A stretch of 64,000 nucleotides of DNA from Hoylesella marshii DSM 16973 = JCM 13450 (GCF_000146675.1 NZ_GL397214.1:888291-952290), one strand, 5' to 3'; shown: positions 24,413-35,224, counted from the stretch's first letter. A program made the numbers and translations. The notes: a model not told the origin generated them from the letters alone.

Positions 24413-26869
24413 ATGAATAGAAATCAGAATAACGCATTCCAAATGATTGCCGACTACGAAGGCGACATTACCAAACTTTTTCAAGTGACCATTGAGGGCG
24501 AAGTGCCCATCTTAGCTACCCGCAATATGGTCATGTTCCCTGGAGTTATCTGCCCCATACTGGTAGGTCGGCCTGCAAGTCTTAATCTGGTAAACAAGAT
24601 GAAGAATGAGCCTAACGGCATCTTTGCCGTGTTTTGCCAGAAAGATGCGAACGTAGACGACCCTTCACAAGATGATTTGTATGAATACGGAGTATATGCC
24701 AAGGTAGTGAAAGTGTTGGACTTGCCCGGCCCGGGAAACAATCAGACAGCCATTGTACAGGGGTTGGGACGTTGCACACTTTCCTCGCTTACCAAGAAAC
24801 GTCCGTACTTAAAAGGACATACCGAAGTAGCCCCCGAAGAAATACCCGCCGAACGAGATAAGGAATTTAACGCAGCTGTGGAAGATTTGCTGCCACGCAC
24901 CACGGAATACATCCTGAAAAACGAAGAGATACCCGACGAGTCGCAGTTTGCCATCAGTAATATCAGCAACCCGGTTATCACGGTTAATTTCATCTGCTCT
25001 AACATGCCGTTCAGCATCTCGGACAAGATGCGGCTGCTCTCTGTCTCTTCCATGAAAGAGCGATTATTTGAATTGCTGAAAGTTTTGAATCGTGAGATGC
25101 AGTTGATGGACTTGAAACTCAATATCAGAACTAAGACCCGAGAAGAGATTGACGAGCAACAGCGGGAATACTTCTTGCAACAGCAGATTAAAAACATTAA
25201 AGAGGAACTTGGAAACGGAGACGGTTCGCCAGAGAAACACGAGCTGGAAGAGGAGGCAAAGAAAAAGAAATGGACGGAAAATGTGAAAGCCGTCTTCATG
25301 AAAGAGCTGGACAAATTAGACCAACTCAATTCCCAAAGCCCCGAATACAACGTGCAGCTCAGCTATCTACAGACCATGGTATCGCTTCCTTGGGGAGAGT
25401 TTACGGCCGACGATTTAAACCTGAAACGGGCGCAAAGAGTGCTGAACAAAGACCATTACGGAATGGAGAAGGTGAAAGAACGCATCTTGGAACACATGGC
25501 CGTACTGTCGTTGCGAGGCGACCTCAAATCGCCCATCATCTGTCTCTATGGCCCTCCGGGGGTAGGAAAGACAAGTTTAGGCAAAAGCATCGCAGAGGCC
25601 ATGAAACGAAAATATGTGCGCATGAGTCTCGGAGGTCTGCACGACGAAGCTGAAATACGCGGACATCGCCGCACCTACATTGGTGCCATGCCCGGAAGAA
25701 TCATCAAAAGCATACAGAAAGCCGGCTCTTCCAATCCCGTTTTCATACTCGACGAGATTGACAAGGTGACCCAACATACCATCAACGGTGACCCCGCATC
25801 GGCACTTCTTGAAGTGCTCGACCCCGAACAGAACAATGCTTTCCACGACAATTACCTCGATATAGACTATGATTTGTCGAAAGTGCTCTTTATTGCTACT
25901 GCCAACGACCTTAGTTCCATTCCCCGTCCGTTGCTCGACCGCATGGAACTCATCGAAGTAAGCGGCTATATTACCGAAGAGAAAGCCGAGATAGCCAAGC
26001 GCCATCTCATACCGAAAGAGAAAGAAAATGCCGGCCTCGACAAAGAAAAAGGATTGACATTGAACAAGGCCGCCATTGAAAAGATTATAGAGCAATACAC
26101 CCGTGAGAGCGGTGTGCGGCAGCTCGAAAAAGAAATCAACAAGGCTTTCCGGAAATTGGCTTTCCTCTATGCCAAAGACGGAAAGCTGCCCGCAGAAAAG
26201 ATTACGCCCGACAAGATAGAGGAATTGTTAGGCAAGCCGCCCTATTACCGCGACATCTATCAGGGCAACGACTATGCCGGAGTGGTAACGGGACTTGCTT
26301 GGACAAGTGTTGGTGGCGAGATTCTCTTCATTGAAACCAGCCTTAGCAAGGGCAAGGGAGCCAAACTTACGCTGACGGGAAACTTGGGCGATGTGATGAA
26401 AGAATCGGCTGTTATTGCTTTGGAATATGTAAAAGCCCATGTAGACGCTTTGGGTATAGACTACAAGATATTCGACCAATGGAACATACACATACATGTG
26501 CCCGAAGGGGCAACGCCCAAAGATGGACCATCGGCAGGCATCACGATAGCCACTTCGCTGGCCTCGGCACTCACACAACGTAAGGTTCGCAAAAACACGG
26601 CTATGACCGGAGAGATTACTCTGCGAGGAAAAGTGCTGCCGGTAGGCGGAATCAAAGAGAAGATACTTGCCGCCAAACGGGCGGGTATCACCGATATTCT
26701 CATGTGTAAGGACAACCGAAAAGATGTAGAAGAGATTCCTGCCATCTATCTTAACGGTGTTACTTTCCATTATGTGGAGAACGTGCAAGACGTATGGGAC
26801 TTCGCTTTGACAAACGAAAAAGTAAAAAATGCAGTCGATTTGACCGTAGAAGAAGAGAAGAAAGTTTAG
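24413..26869 (+). CDS. lon: ATP-dependent protease Lon (LonA)
   Basis: An 818-residue cytosolic AAA+ serine protease that degrades misfolded and regulatory proteins. Domain order: N-terminal substrate-recognition domain (from about 30, PILATRNMVMFPG) to 230, coiled coil around 240-300, AAA+ module with Walker A GPPGVGKT (380-387) and Walker B VFILDEIDK, and the C-terminal protease with catalytic Ser707 in DGPSAG and Lys in GGIKEK. ATG 24413 is used in place of the in-frame GTG 24401. A 22-bp repeat array begins about ten bases after the stop. Confidence 0.97.
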   Translation: MNRNQNNAFQMIADYEGDITKLFQVTIEGEVPILATRNMVMFPGVICPILVGRPASLNLVNKMKNEPNGIFAVFCQKDANVDDPSQDDLYEYGVYAKVVKVLDLPGPGNNQTAIVQGLGRCTLSSLTKKRPYLKGHTEVAPEEIPAERDKEFNAAVEDLLPRTTEYILKNEEIPDESQFAISNISNPVITVNFICSNMPFSISDKMRLLSVSSMKERLFELLKVLNREMQLMDLKLNIRTKTREEIDEQQREYFLQQQIKNIKEELGNGDGSPEKHELEEEAKKKKWTENVKAVFMKELDKLDQLNSQSPEYNVQLSYLQTMVSLPWGEFTADDLNLKRAQRVLNKDHYGMEKVKERILEHMAVLSLRGDLKSPIICLYGPPGVGKTSLGKSIAEAMKRKYVRMSLGGLHDEAEIRGHRRTYIGAMPGRIIKSIQKAGSSNPVFILDEIDKVTQHTINGDPASALLEVLDPEQNNAFHDNYLDIDYDLSKVLFIATANDLSSIPRPLLDRMELIEVSGYITEEKAEIAKRHLIPKEKENAGLDKEKGLTLNKAAIEKIIEQYTRESGVRQLEKEINKAFRKLAFLYAKDGKLPAEKITPDKIEELLGKPPYYRDIYQGNDYAGVVTGLAWTSVGGEILFIETSLSKGKGAKLTLTGNLGDVMKESAVIALEYVKAHVDALGIDYKIFDQWNIHIHVPEGATPKDGPSAGITIATSLASALTQRKVRKNTAMTGEITLRGKVLPVGGIKEKILAAKRAGITDILMCKDNRKDVEEIPAIYLNGVTFHYVENVQDVWDFALTNEKVKNAVDLTVEEEKKV

Positions 26870-26879
26870 CAAGCCGTAA

Positions 26880-27011
26880 CACGCTGAATAGCCCTCTTGA
26901 AACAGCGGCTGGCAGGCGGTTTTGAAACACCATAGCTTTTACGCTCTGAAAGCATAGCTCTTAGCCTCTTGGAACATAGCTCTTACAACCTTGGAGCTAA
27001 GCTTTGACAAA
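26880..27011. repeat. 22-bp tandem repeat array, six units
   Basis: Six units step at exactly 22 bases from 26880 to 27011, with ATAGC at the same offset in units 1, 3, 4 and 5; the second unit is degenerate. Well-kept units read AAGCATAGCTCTTAGC or AACATAGCTCTTAC, and the last is AGCTAAGCT, a perfect dyad. It fills the lon-tgt gap apart from 36 bases and belongs to the same family as 7836 and 45954. Confidence 0.8.
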
Positions 27012-27047
27012 ACGACTGCTGATATATGGAGATAGAGAACATCTGAA

Positions 27048-28175
27048 ATGAAATTTGAATTACAGCATACCGACAATGCCTCAGATGCACGAACCGGTCT
27101 CATTACCACAGCTCATGGACAGATAAAAACGCCCATCTTTATGCCCGTAGGCACATGTGGCAGTGTGAAAGGTGTGCATATCGCCGAATTGGAGGAGCAG
27201 GTGAAAGCTCAAATCATTCTCGGCAACACGTATCATCTCTATCTGCGTCCGGGGCTCGATATACTGAAAGCTGCCGGCGGACTGCACCGTTTCAATGCTT
27301 GGAACCATCCTATCCTTACCGATAGCGGTGGTTTTCAGGTGTTTTCGCTAACGGGTATTCGCAAACTACGTGAGGAAGGATGCGAGTTTCGGTCGCACAT
27401 CGATGGTTCCAAACACTTTTTCACACCAGAGAATGTGATGGATACGGAGCGTATCATCGGAGCAGACATCATGATGGCACTTGATGAATGTCCGCCGGGA
27501 AAGAGTGATTATGCCTATGCCCGCAAAAGTTTGGCGCTGACGCAGCGATGGCTCGACCGCTGCATTGCCCGTTTCAATGCTACCGAACCCTTATATGGAT
27601 ATAGTCAGAGCCTGTTTCCCATTGTACAGGGATGCACCTACAAAGATTTACGCAGAGAAGCAGCGAAATTCGTGGCCGACAAAGGTGCCGACGGCAACGC
27701 TATCGGCGGACTTGCTGTAGGTGAACCCACAGAGACGATGTATGAGATGATAGAAGTGGTGAATGAAATTCTTCCCAAAGACAAACCGCGCTATCTGATG
27801 GGCGTAGGGACACCGCAAAATATTCTCGAAGCCATCGAACGGGGGGTAGATATGTTTGATTGCGTGATGCCCACCCGCAACGGACGCAATGCCATGCTGT
27901 TCACTTATGAGGGAACGATGAATATGAAGAACAAGAAATGGGAAAGCGACTTCTCGCCCATCGACCCCGAAGGATGCCATGTAGACCGTGTGCATACAAA
28001 GGCTTACCTGCACCATCTCTTCAAAGCACAAGAGCTTTTGGCCATGCAGATAGCAAGTATTCACAACCTTAGTTTCTATCTTCGTTTGGTAACCGATGCA
28101 CGGGAACACATCGAACAAGGAGACTTCGTGAAGTGGAAAGCCTCTATCATTCATCAATTAGGCAGACGAATATAG
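27048..28175 (+). CDS. tgt: tRNA-guanine transglycosylase Tgt
   Basis: A 375-residue TIM-barrel enzyme that exchanges guanine 34 for the queuosine precursor in GUN-anticodon tRNAs. It has SGGFQVFSL, FRSHIDGS, the base-binding LDECPP, GGLAVGEP and the nucleophile Asp in FDCVMPTRNGRNA. The zinc site is unusual: where the family has CxCxxC, this protein reads GCHVDR, so only one Cys remains there, although the fourth ligand His in ASIHNL is kept. It starts 36 bases after the repeat array and ends two bases before lptG. Confidence 0.94.
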   Translation: MKFELQHTDNASDARTGLITTAHGQIKTPIFMPVGTCGSVKGVHIAELEEQVKAQIILGNTYHLYLRPGLDILKAAGGLHRFNAWNHPILTDSGGFQVFSLTGIRKLREEGCEFRSHIDGSKHFFTPENVMDTERIIGADIMMALDECPPGKSDYAYARKSLALTQRWLDRCIARFNATEPLYGYSQSLFPIVQGCTYKDLRREAAKFVADKGADGNAIGGLAVGEPTETMYEMIEVVNEILPKDKPRYLMGVGTPQNILEAIERGVDMFDCVMPTRNGRNAMLFTYEGTMNMKNKKWESDFSPIDPEGCHVDRVHTKAYLHHLFKAQELLAMQIASIHNLSFYLRLVTDAREHIEQGDFVKWKASIIHQLGRRI

Positions 28176-28177
28176 GC

Positions 28178-29386
28178 ATGAAACTGAAAGATACGTGGAA
28201 CAAATATAATCCGTCAGCTCTCGGCAGACGCGCAGCCGACCGATTCCCCGTGATGAAACAAATCTCGGGATGGCTCGGATGGCTGAATCCGGGCAGATAT
28301 ATCAAGCGCTTAGACCGTTATATCATCCGCAAGTTTATCGGTACCTATATCTTTGCTATCGCACTGATTATCTCTATTTCCATTGTCTTCGACGTCAACG
28401 AAAACCTGGCCAAGTTCTCCGAATACAAAGCACCGCTCAAGGCCATCGTATTCGATTATTACATGAACTTCGTGCCTTATTTCGCCAATCTGTTCAGTCC
28501 GCTCTTCGTGTTTATCGCTGTTATCTTCTTCACCTCCAAACTTGCGGGCAATTCGGAGATAATATCCATGCTGGCAGCAGGCATCAGTTTCCGGCGCCTC
28601 ATTCGCCCTTACATGTTCTCATGCGTGCTTATATCCGGTCTTTCCTTCTATTTGAGCGCATACGTCATACCCCATGGCACCGTTATCAGGCAGAATTTCG
28701 AGACGCTTTACAAGAACAAGAAGAAGAATACCTCAGCGGAAAACGTGCAGTTACAGGTGGGGAAAGGTGTCATTGCTTATATGAAACTCTACGACAACAC
28801 GATAAAGAAAGGATATGGTTTCTGCTTGTATAAGTTTGAAAACAAGAAATTGGTAAGCCACATGACGGCCTCGGAGATACAATATGATACCATTTCCGAC
28901 TCCAAATACCATTGGAAAGCCATGGATTGGAAGATACGTCAGCTTCGCGGCTTACGAGAGAAGATAACAAGCGGCATTACCAAAGACACCGTTCTGCAAA
29001 TGGAACCCACCGATTTGGTCTATTCCAAAGGGCAACAGGAGACGTTTACAAGTCCGCAACTATTGGACTACATTTCCAAACAGATAGACCGCGGGTCGGG
29101 AAACGTGGTGCAATACCAAGTGGAATATCATAAACGCATTGCCTCTTCCTTTGCCTCTTTCATCCTAACCATCATCGGCGTATCCCTTTCCTCTCGCAAA
29201 CGAAAAGGCGGAATGGGACTGTATCTCGGCATCGGACTGGCACTCAGCTTCGGCTACATCATGCTGCAAACCGTTTCGTCCACCTTTGCCATCAACGCAA
29301 ACACGCCACCCATCCTTGCAGCATGGCTGCCCAACATCATTTTTGCCTTTGTGGCTTATTTCTGTTACCGCAAGGCTCCAAACTAA
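28178..29386 (+). CDS. lptG: LptF/LptG-type lipopolysaccharide export permease
   Basis: A 402-residue inner-membrane protein of the YjgP/YjgQ family, the transmembrane half of the LptB2FG transporter that extracts lipopolysaccharide toward the periplasmic bridge. It has TM segments near 50-75, 95-120 and 140-160, a periplasmic beta-jellyroll region (about 170-300), and TM segments in the last 90 residues. The sequence DRYIIRKFIGTYIFA is the typical first TM entry. ATG 28178 is two bases after the tgt stop; the longer GTG frame lies inside tgt. LptD, the outer-membrane end of the same pathway, is at 52684. Confidence 0.92.
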   Translation: MKLKDTWNKYNPSALGRRAADRFPVMKQISGWLGWLNPGRYIKRLDRYIIRKFIGTYIFAIALIISISIVFDVNENLAKFSEYKAPLKAIVFDYYMNFVPYFANLFSPLFVFIAVIFFTSKLAGNSEIISMLAAGISFRRLIRPYMFSCVLISGLSFYLSAYVIPHGTVIRQNFETLYKNKKKNTSAENVQLQVGKGVIAYMKLYDNTIKKGYGFCLYKFENKKLVSHMTASEIQYDTISDSKYHWKAMDWKIRQLRGLREKITSGITKDTVLQMEPTDLVYSKGQQETFTSPQLLDYISKQIDRGSGNVVQYQVEYHKRIASSFASFILTIIGVSLSSRKRKGGMGLYLGIGLALSFGYIMLQTVSSTFAINANTPPILAAWLPNIIFAFVAYFCYRKAPN

Positions 29387-29392
29387 CGATTT

Positions 29393-30651
<1,259 letters not shown>

Positions 30652-30655
<4 letters not shown>

Positions 30656-31167
30656 AAATCATCAGACAAGAAGATTATCCAACCAACGCGTGGGCTGGCG
30701 GCATCACGCGCGAAGTATTCATCTATCCCGAAAGCAGCAGTTTGGCCGCGCGCAACTTCGATGTACGCATCTCCTCGGCCGTAATCGACTCCACAGAGAG
30801 CCGTTTCTCCGACTTCAGCGGCTATACACGCTATATCATGCCCTTAGAAGGCGACATCCGTCTCTTCATCGCCAACCGCGAGATACGCCTCAAGAAAGCC
30901 CACCCTTACAAATTCAGCGGAAGCATCCCCGTGTGCTCTGCAAACACGCCGGGCGCCATAGACTTCAACGTGATTGCAAGAGACGGCACAGAAGTGGAGG
31001 TACACATCGCCGCGGATGGCGACGCTTTCAATACAGACAGGCCGGCCATCGTCTTCGCACTCGACAACATCGAAGTAAACCACACCCCGCTCCGTCGCTA
31101 CGACACCGCCCTACTCTCCGCCCCGTTCCACCTATCGGGGGGCAAGGCCGCCATCATTCGCCGTTAA
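30652..31167 (+). CDS. HutD/Ves-family cupin
   Basis: A 171-residue HutD-family cupin. The N-terminal block NAWAGGITREVFIYP corresponds to the family motif WxxGGxTxE, and RISSAVID, SRFSDFSGYTRYIMPLEG and DFNVIARDG follow as in HutD. HutD is linked to histidine utilisation in proteobacteria, where a role as a governor of urocanate levels has been proposed; no other hut gene is in this window. Translation is probably coupled to the helicase through the ATGA overlap. A 22-bp repeat array begins within about 20 bases of its stop. Confidence 0.85.
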
Positions 31168-31186
31168 CGGTTGTTTCCCCTATACG

Positions 31187-31450
31187 GACGATTGCCCATT
31201 CGCTTTTCCGCGATCGCCCATTATTCCTTTCTCGATTGCTCATTATTCCTTTCGGTCAAACTATGAGTTTCAACCTTTGAAACTCACAGTTTCAACCTTT
31301 GGAACTCGCAGTTTCAACCCTTGGAACTCGCAGTTTCAACCCTTGGAACTCGCAGTTTCAACCTTTGAAAATAAATTTTCATTCTAATGGAAATAAAATA
31401 TCCAACTGATGAAAATAAAATTTCATCCCAATGAAACTTCGCGGAGATGC
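31187..31450. repeat. 22-bp tandem repeat array, twelve units
   Basis: Twelve units keep 22-base register from 31187 to 31450, filling most of the 420-base gap between convergent hutD and the MFS gene. The first three units share CATTATTCC-type sequence. The middle five carry AACTCGCAGTT or GAAACTCACAGTTTC, and the last four change to GAAAATAAATTTTC and GATGAAAATAAAATTTCATC. The arms of the dyad change together while the register is kept, except in the decayed last unit. Confidence 0.85.
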
Positions 31451-31526
31451 TTGTTGGCCTGACGGTGCCATCAGGAAGAAATGAAGATTGTCCACTAAGA
31501 ATCTTCATTTTTAAGGTATGAGAAAG

Positions 31527-31570
31527 AAAAACTCCCCCGATTCCCTAAAAGAGATTCGGAGGAGTTTTTA
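31527..31570. terminator. Bidirectional terminator between hutD and the MFS gene
   Basis: AAAAACTCC and a CCGA arm pair with TCGG and GGAGTTTTT, with mismatches in the middle of the stem and an A-rich loop. Flanking A and T runs let it work on both strands. It lies 18 bases beyond the MFS stop on the minus strand. Confidence 0.75.
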
Positions 31571-31587
31571 TAAGAAGAACGTTAGGG

Positions 31588-33000
31588 TTATTTTATGTTG
31601 GGTTCTTCAAGTCCATAGCCTTTCTTCTTGTCGAGTGCTTTCAGTGCCAAACCAATGATGAGGGCAAGCACGCCTAAAGAGGCGAACACGCACATCGGCA
31701 CGGTGTAATTATACTTCAAAGGATCGGTTACGCCCGGATTGGAAGAACTGAGTACGGAGCCGATAATCATGGGGAAGGCATAAAGGCCGATGTTCTGTAT
31801 CCAGAATATCAAGGCATAAGCCGAGCCAATCAGTTTGTCATCGATGAGCTTGGGCACAGAAGGCCACAGGGCGGCAGGCACCAACGAGAAAGAGATGCCC
31901 AATACGATGACGGCTGTAATGGTGATGACAACACTTTGCGTTGCCGGTACGACAAACGCAAATACAAGGTGGCAGACAATCATCAGTATGGCACCGAGTA
32001 TGAGCATCGTGGCTCCCTTACCCTTACGGTCGAGATAGCTACCGATAACGGGGGTCACCGCAGCTGCTCCCAAGGGGAATACGAAGAACACGAAGCCGGC
32101 TTGCTCGGCGGTGAAACCGAGATTACACTGCAACATGTTGATAGCGTATTTCTGGAAGGGGAAAATGGCTGAGTAATACAACACACAGAGCAAGGCTACG
32201 AGCCAAAAGACTTTCAAAGAAAGAATCTTGCCGATATCGCTCACCTTGAACGGGTCGTCTTTGTCTTCTTCCACACCTTGAGCTTCCAACTTCTTGTCCA
32301 TGAATCCATAGACAATAAAACAGATGAGGCCGATGCAAAGCAACACCAACTCAAAGGCCAAGGGACGCGATACACTGATGGGGTGAATCTTTGCGATGGC
32401 AGGCGATGCCAATACCACAACAGCTACGCCCAAGCGGGCAATCGCCATCTCAATACCCATGGCCAAAGCCATCTCCTTGCCTTTAAACCATTTCACGATA
32501 CCACGCGAAACGGTGATTCCGGCCATCTCGGCACCACATCCGAAAATCATAAAGCCTATGGCCGAGAGCTTTGCCGAAGCAGGCATACCGGCATAAAACG
32601 GAGTTATATTCCAACTTGCAAGCGGAAGATTGAAGTAATCGGTGAAGAATGCTTCGAGTGTACTGCCCACAAAGGCATCGCACACGGCATAGTAGTTGAT
32701 GACTGCACCGACCACCATCACTACACCCGAAAGGATGGCGGTGAACCTGACGCCCATCTTGTCGAGGATAATTCCCGCAAAGACGAGGAAGAAGACAAAG
32801 ACATTGAGGAAGGGCTCTGAACCGGCAAAGCGACCGTAAGCCACAGGGTCCCAATTCTTATACGTTTGTAAATACTCTTGCAGCGGCGACATGATGTCTA
32901 CGAAGATGTAGGCAAAGAACATCGCCGAGGCCAGAAGGGCTAACGCTGTCCACCTCATCAGAGGCGAATCGCTGAGTTTCTTTTGAAATGTTTCTACCAT
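31588..33000 (-). CDS. MFS transporter, possibly MFSD1-like peptide carrier
   Basis: A 470-residue, 12-TM major facilitator protein. The motif-A-like loops are GIILDKMGVRF after TM2 and GSYLDRKGKGATML after TM8. The segments PAALWPSVPKLIDDKLIGSA and WIQNIGLYAFPMIIGSVL recall eukaryotic MFSD1, a lysosomal dipeptide carrier; that resemblance is from memory. It follows the S9 peptidase by 43 bases on the same strand, so a peptide-degradation and uptake unit is plausible. Alternative: a general organic-anion carrier. The MFS call is firm; the substrate is inference. Confidence 0.82.
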   Translation of the reverse strand: MVETFQKKLSDSPLMRWTALALLASAMFFAYIFVDIMSPLQEYLQTYKNWDPVAYGRFAGSEPFLNVFVFFLVFAGIILDKMGVRFTAILSGVVMVVGAVINYYAVCDAFVGSTLEAFFTDYFNLPLASWNITPFYAGMPASAKLSAIGFMIFGCGAEMAGITVSRGIVKWFKGKEMALAMGIEMAIARLGVAVVVLASPAIAKIHPISVSRPLAFELVLLCIGLICFIVYGFMDKKLEAQGVEEDKDDPFKVSDIGKILSLKVFWLVALLCVLYYSAIFPFQKYAINMLQCNLGFTAEQAGFVFFVFPLGAAAVTPVIGSYLDRKGKGATMLILGAILMIVCHLVFAFVVPATQSVVITITAVIVLGISFSLVPAALWPSVPKLIDDKLIGSAYALIFWIQNIGLYAFPMIIGSVLSSSNPGVTDPLKYNYTVPMCVFASLGVLALIIGLALKALDKKKGYGLEEPNIK

Positions 33001-33043
33001 TTTCTTTTGTTTTTATGTTTTGATATGAATCTACGATATAAGA

Positions 33044-35224
33044 TTACTTCTTCAGCCATCTGTCAAGCCATCCGAAGAAAGTGCGCTGCCACAAAATACC
33101 GTTCTGCGGCTTCAATACCCAGTGGTTCTCATCAGGGAAGAGGAGCAATTCGGCCGGTATGCCACGTAAACGAGCGGAATTGAAAGCACCCATGCCCTGA
33201 TTGGCGTTGATGCGGTAATCCTTTTCACCGTGGATACAGAGGATGGGGGTGTCCCACTTGTCGACAAACTTGTGGGGAGAGTTCTCATACGTGCGCTTGG
33301 CGTTGGCGGTCTGGTCTTTATTCCAGTAAGCATCGTCGTATTCCCAATTGCTGAACCAAACTTCTTCCGTATCCGTGTACATGGATTCAAGGTTGAAAGC
33401 GCCATCGTGGGCAATGAATGCCTTAAAGCGTTTATTATGATGACCGGCCAACCAATAGACACTGAATCCGCCGAAGCTGGCGCCGATACAACCCAACCGG
33501 TCTTTGTCTACGTAGGGAAGATTGTTGGCGGCATCGTCGATGGCACTCAGGTAATCTTTCATACACTGCCCTGCCCAATCGCCGCTAATTTCAGCGTTCC
33601 ACTCCGAACCGAAGCCTGGCAATCCGCGACGGTTAGGCGCTACGATGATATAACCATTGGCTGCCATGATTTGGAAGTTCCAACGATAACTCCAGAATTG
33701 GCTTACCGGACTTTGCGGACCTCCTTCGCAGAAAAGCAATGCAGGATATTTCTTGTTGACATCAAAATGTGGCGGCAAGATAATCCACACCTTCTCTTGC
33801 TTACCATCGGTAGTGGCAACCCAGCGAGATTCCACCTTTCCAAAAGTCAATTGGTCGTAGATATGCTTGTTTTCAAAAGTAAGCTGACGCACTTTGGTGC
33901 TCTTTATATCCTTTCCGGGTGCTACGAAATAGAGTTCATGAGCTTGAGAAATACTATGACGCTCCATTAACAATTGTGTACCATTATGCGCTAATTGCAC
34001 GGAACCGTAATCAGCCATATCGTCGGTCAGTTGTTTTACCTTTCCGGTTAGTTCGGCTTTATACAGATTGATACATGCGTGCCATACACCTATGAAATAC
34101 AATGAACGCGAATCAGCATTCCAACAAAATCCTTCAACATTAGAATCAAAGGTGTCTGAAACATAAGTCTTCTTTCCATCGGCAAAACTATAAACGCATA
34201 AACGGTTGCGATCGCTCTCGTAACCATCGTTCTCCATGCTTTGCCAAGCAATGAATTTGCCATCGGGAGAGAATTGCGGATTCATATCATAACCCATATT
34301 GTATTGTCTGTTGGCAGGAGCATTCACTTCTTGCGTCTTCATGGTCTTCGTGGGATTTATCGCTACCTCGCGGAAGTCGGCAGGCTTACAGAGATTAGTT
34401 ACCTTGCCGGTAGACAGTTCATAGAGAAAGATATCCGAGTCGGTAGAGACGGCATAATCCCGACCTGTCTTCCTACGACAGGTATAAGCGATGAACTTAG
34501 AATCGGGGCTCCAGTCGAGTTGCTCCACACCACCAAAGGGTTTCATGGGACATTCATAAGGCTCGCCGTCGAGAATGTCTTTGCCTTCAGAGATACCGCT
34601 CTCTGTTACCTCTGCCACATACGGATGCGGAATCGTCGTCACATACTCGTCCCAATGCCGATACATGAGGTCAGTTGCTAAAATACCTGATGATTTAGGC
34701 AGGTCAGAAGGATTCGGTTTGATGCTGCCGGTATAGGGAATCTGTTTGATAAGGATGACACGTTTCCCATCGGGAGAGAACTTAAAGCCTTCTATGTCTA
34801 CAGCAGAGCGGGTGAGTTGTCGGCGATTCGTACCATCAGCATTCATGCTCCAAACTTGATTTGTCCCATTTTCATTGCTGAGATAAGCAATGTGTTTCCC
34901 GCCATCTATCCATGCCGGACTTGTTTCGTTCTTAGCACTCACAGTGAGCTGCCTGGCATTGCGGCCGTCAGCATCTACGACATAGAGGACTTGGTGTCCT
35001 CTGTTTTCTTTTACACTATAATAGCCCACTTGGTAGACTACTTTCTTTCCATCGGGTGAGGCCTGATGCTCGCCGATACGTCCCATAGCCCAGAGAGCCT
35101 CTGGAGTCATGAGGTCGCTCTGCAACGTAATGTTGTTCTTACCTATGTTCACGGTGTTTTGTGCTTGAATGGTGCCGCCCGATACTATCAATAACGCAGC
35201 GGCCATTAGGGTTGACTTATTCAT
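33044..35224 (-). CDS. S9 family peptidase (DPP5-like)
   Basis: A 726-residue exported serine peptidase. Signal peptide 1-21 ends IQAQ. Residues 30-440 form a WD40-like beta-propeller of TolB/PD40 repeats (SPDGKKVVYQ, SPDGKRVILI, SPDSKFIAYT, SPDGKFIAWQ). The alpha/beta-hydrolase domain has catalytic Ser in GASFGGF, Asp in HGEKDYRI and His in ENHWVLK. The layout and TPEALWAMGRIG start match the S9C group including dipeptidyl-peptidase 5 of periplasmic Bacteroidetes. It probably releases dipeptides for import, consistent with the MFS gene just downstream. Exact specificity is not readable. Confidence 0.88.
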   Translation of the reverse strand: MNKSTLMAAALLIVSGGTIQAQNTVNIGKNNITLQSDLMTPEALWAMGRIGEHQASPDGKKVVYQVGYYSVKENRGHQVLYVVDADGRNARQLTVSAKNETSPAWIDGGKHIAYLSNENGTNQVWSMNADGTNRRQLTRSAVDIEGFKFSPDGKRVILIKQIPYTGSIKPNPSDLPKSSGILATDLMYRHWDEYVTTIPHPYVAEVTESGISEGKDILDGEPYECPMKPFGGVEQLDWSPDSKFIAYTCRRKTGRDYAVSTDSDIFLYELSTGKVTNLCKPADFREVAINPTKTMKTQEVNAPANRQYNMGYDMNPQFSPDGKFIAWQSMENDGYESDRNRLCVYSFADGKKTYVSDTFDSNVEGFCWNADSRSLYFIGVWHACINLYKAELTGKVKQLTDDMADYGSVQLAHNGTQLLMERHSISQAHELYFVAPGKDIKSTKVRQLTFENKHIYDQLTFGKVESRWVATTDGKQEKVWIILPPHFDVNKKYPALLFCEGGPQSPVSQFWSYRWNFQIMAANGYIIVAPNRRGLPGFGSEWNAEISGDWAGQCMKDYLSAIDDAANNLPYVDKDRLGCIGASFGGFSVYWLAGHHNKRFKAFIAHDGAFNLESMYTDTEEVWFSNWEYDDAYWNKDQTANAKRTYENSPHKFVDKWDTPILCIHGEKDYRINANQGMGAFNSARLRGIPAELLLFPDENHWVLKPQNGILWQRTFFGWLDRWLKK

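Noticed and set aside
25270..25653. 127-residue open frame inside lon
   Set aside because: It is an alternate frame within a well-conserved AAA+ coding region, Arg-rich as expected from a shadow frame.
31187..31450. Possible CRISPR or iteron origin
   Set aside because: Repeats are back to back at 22 bp with no spacers. No replication initiator gene or clustered DnaA boxes were seen.
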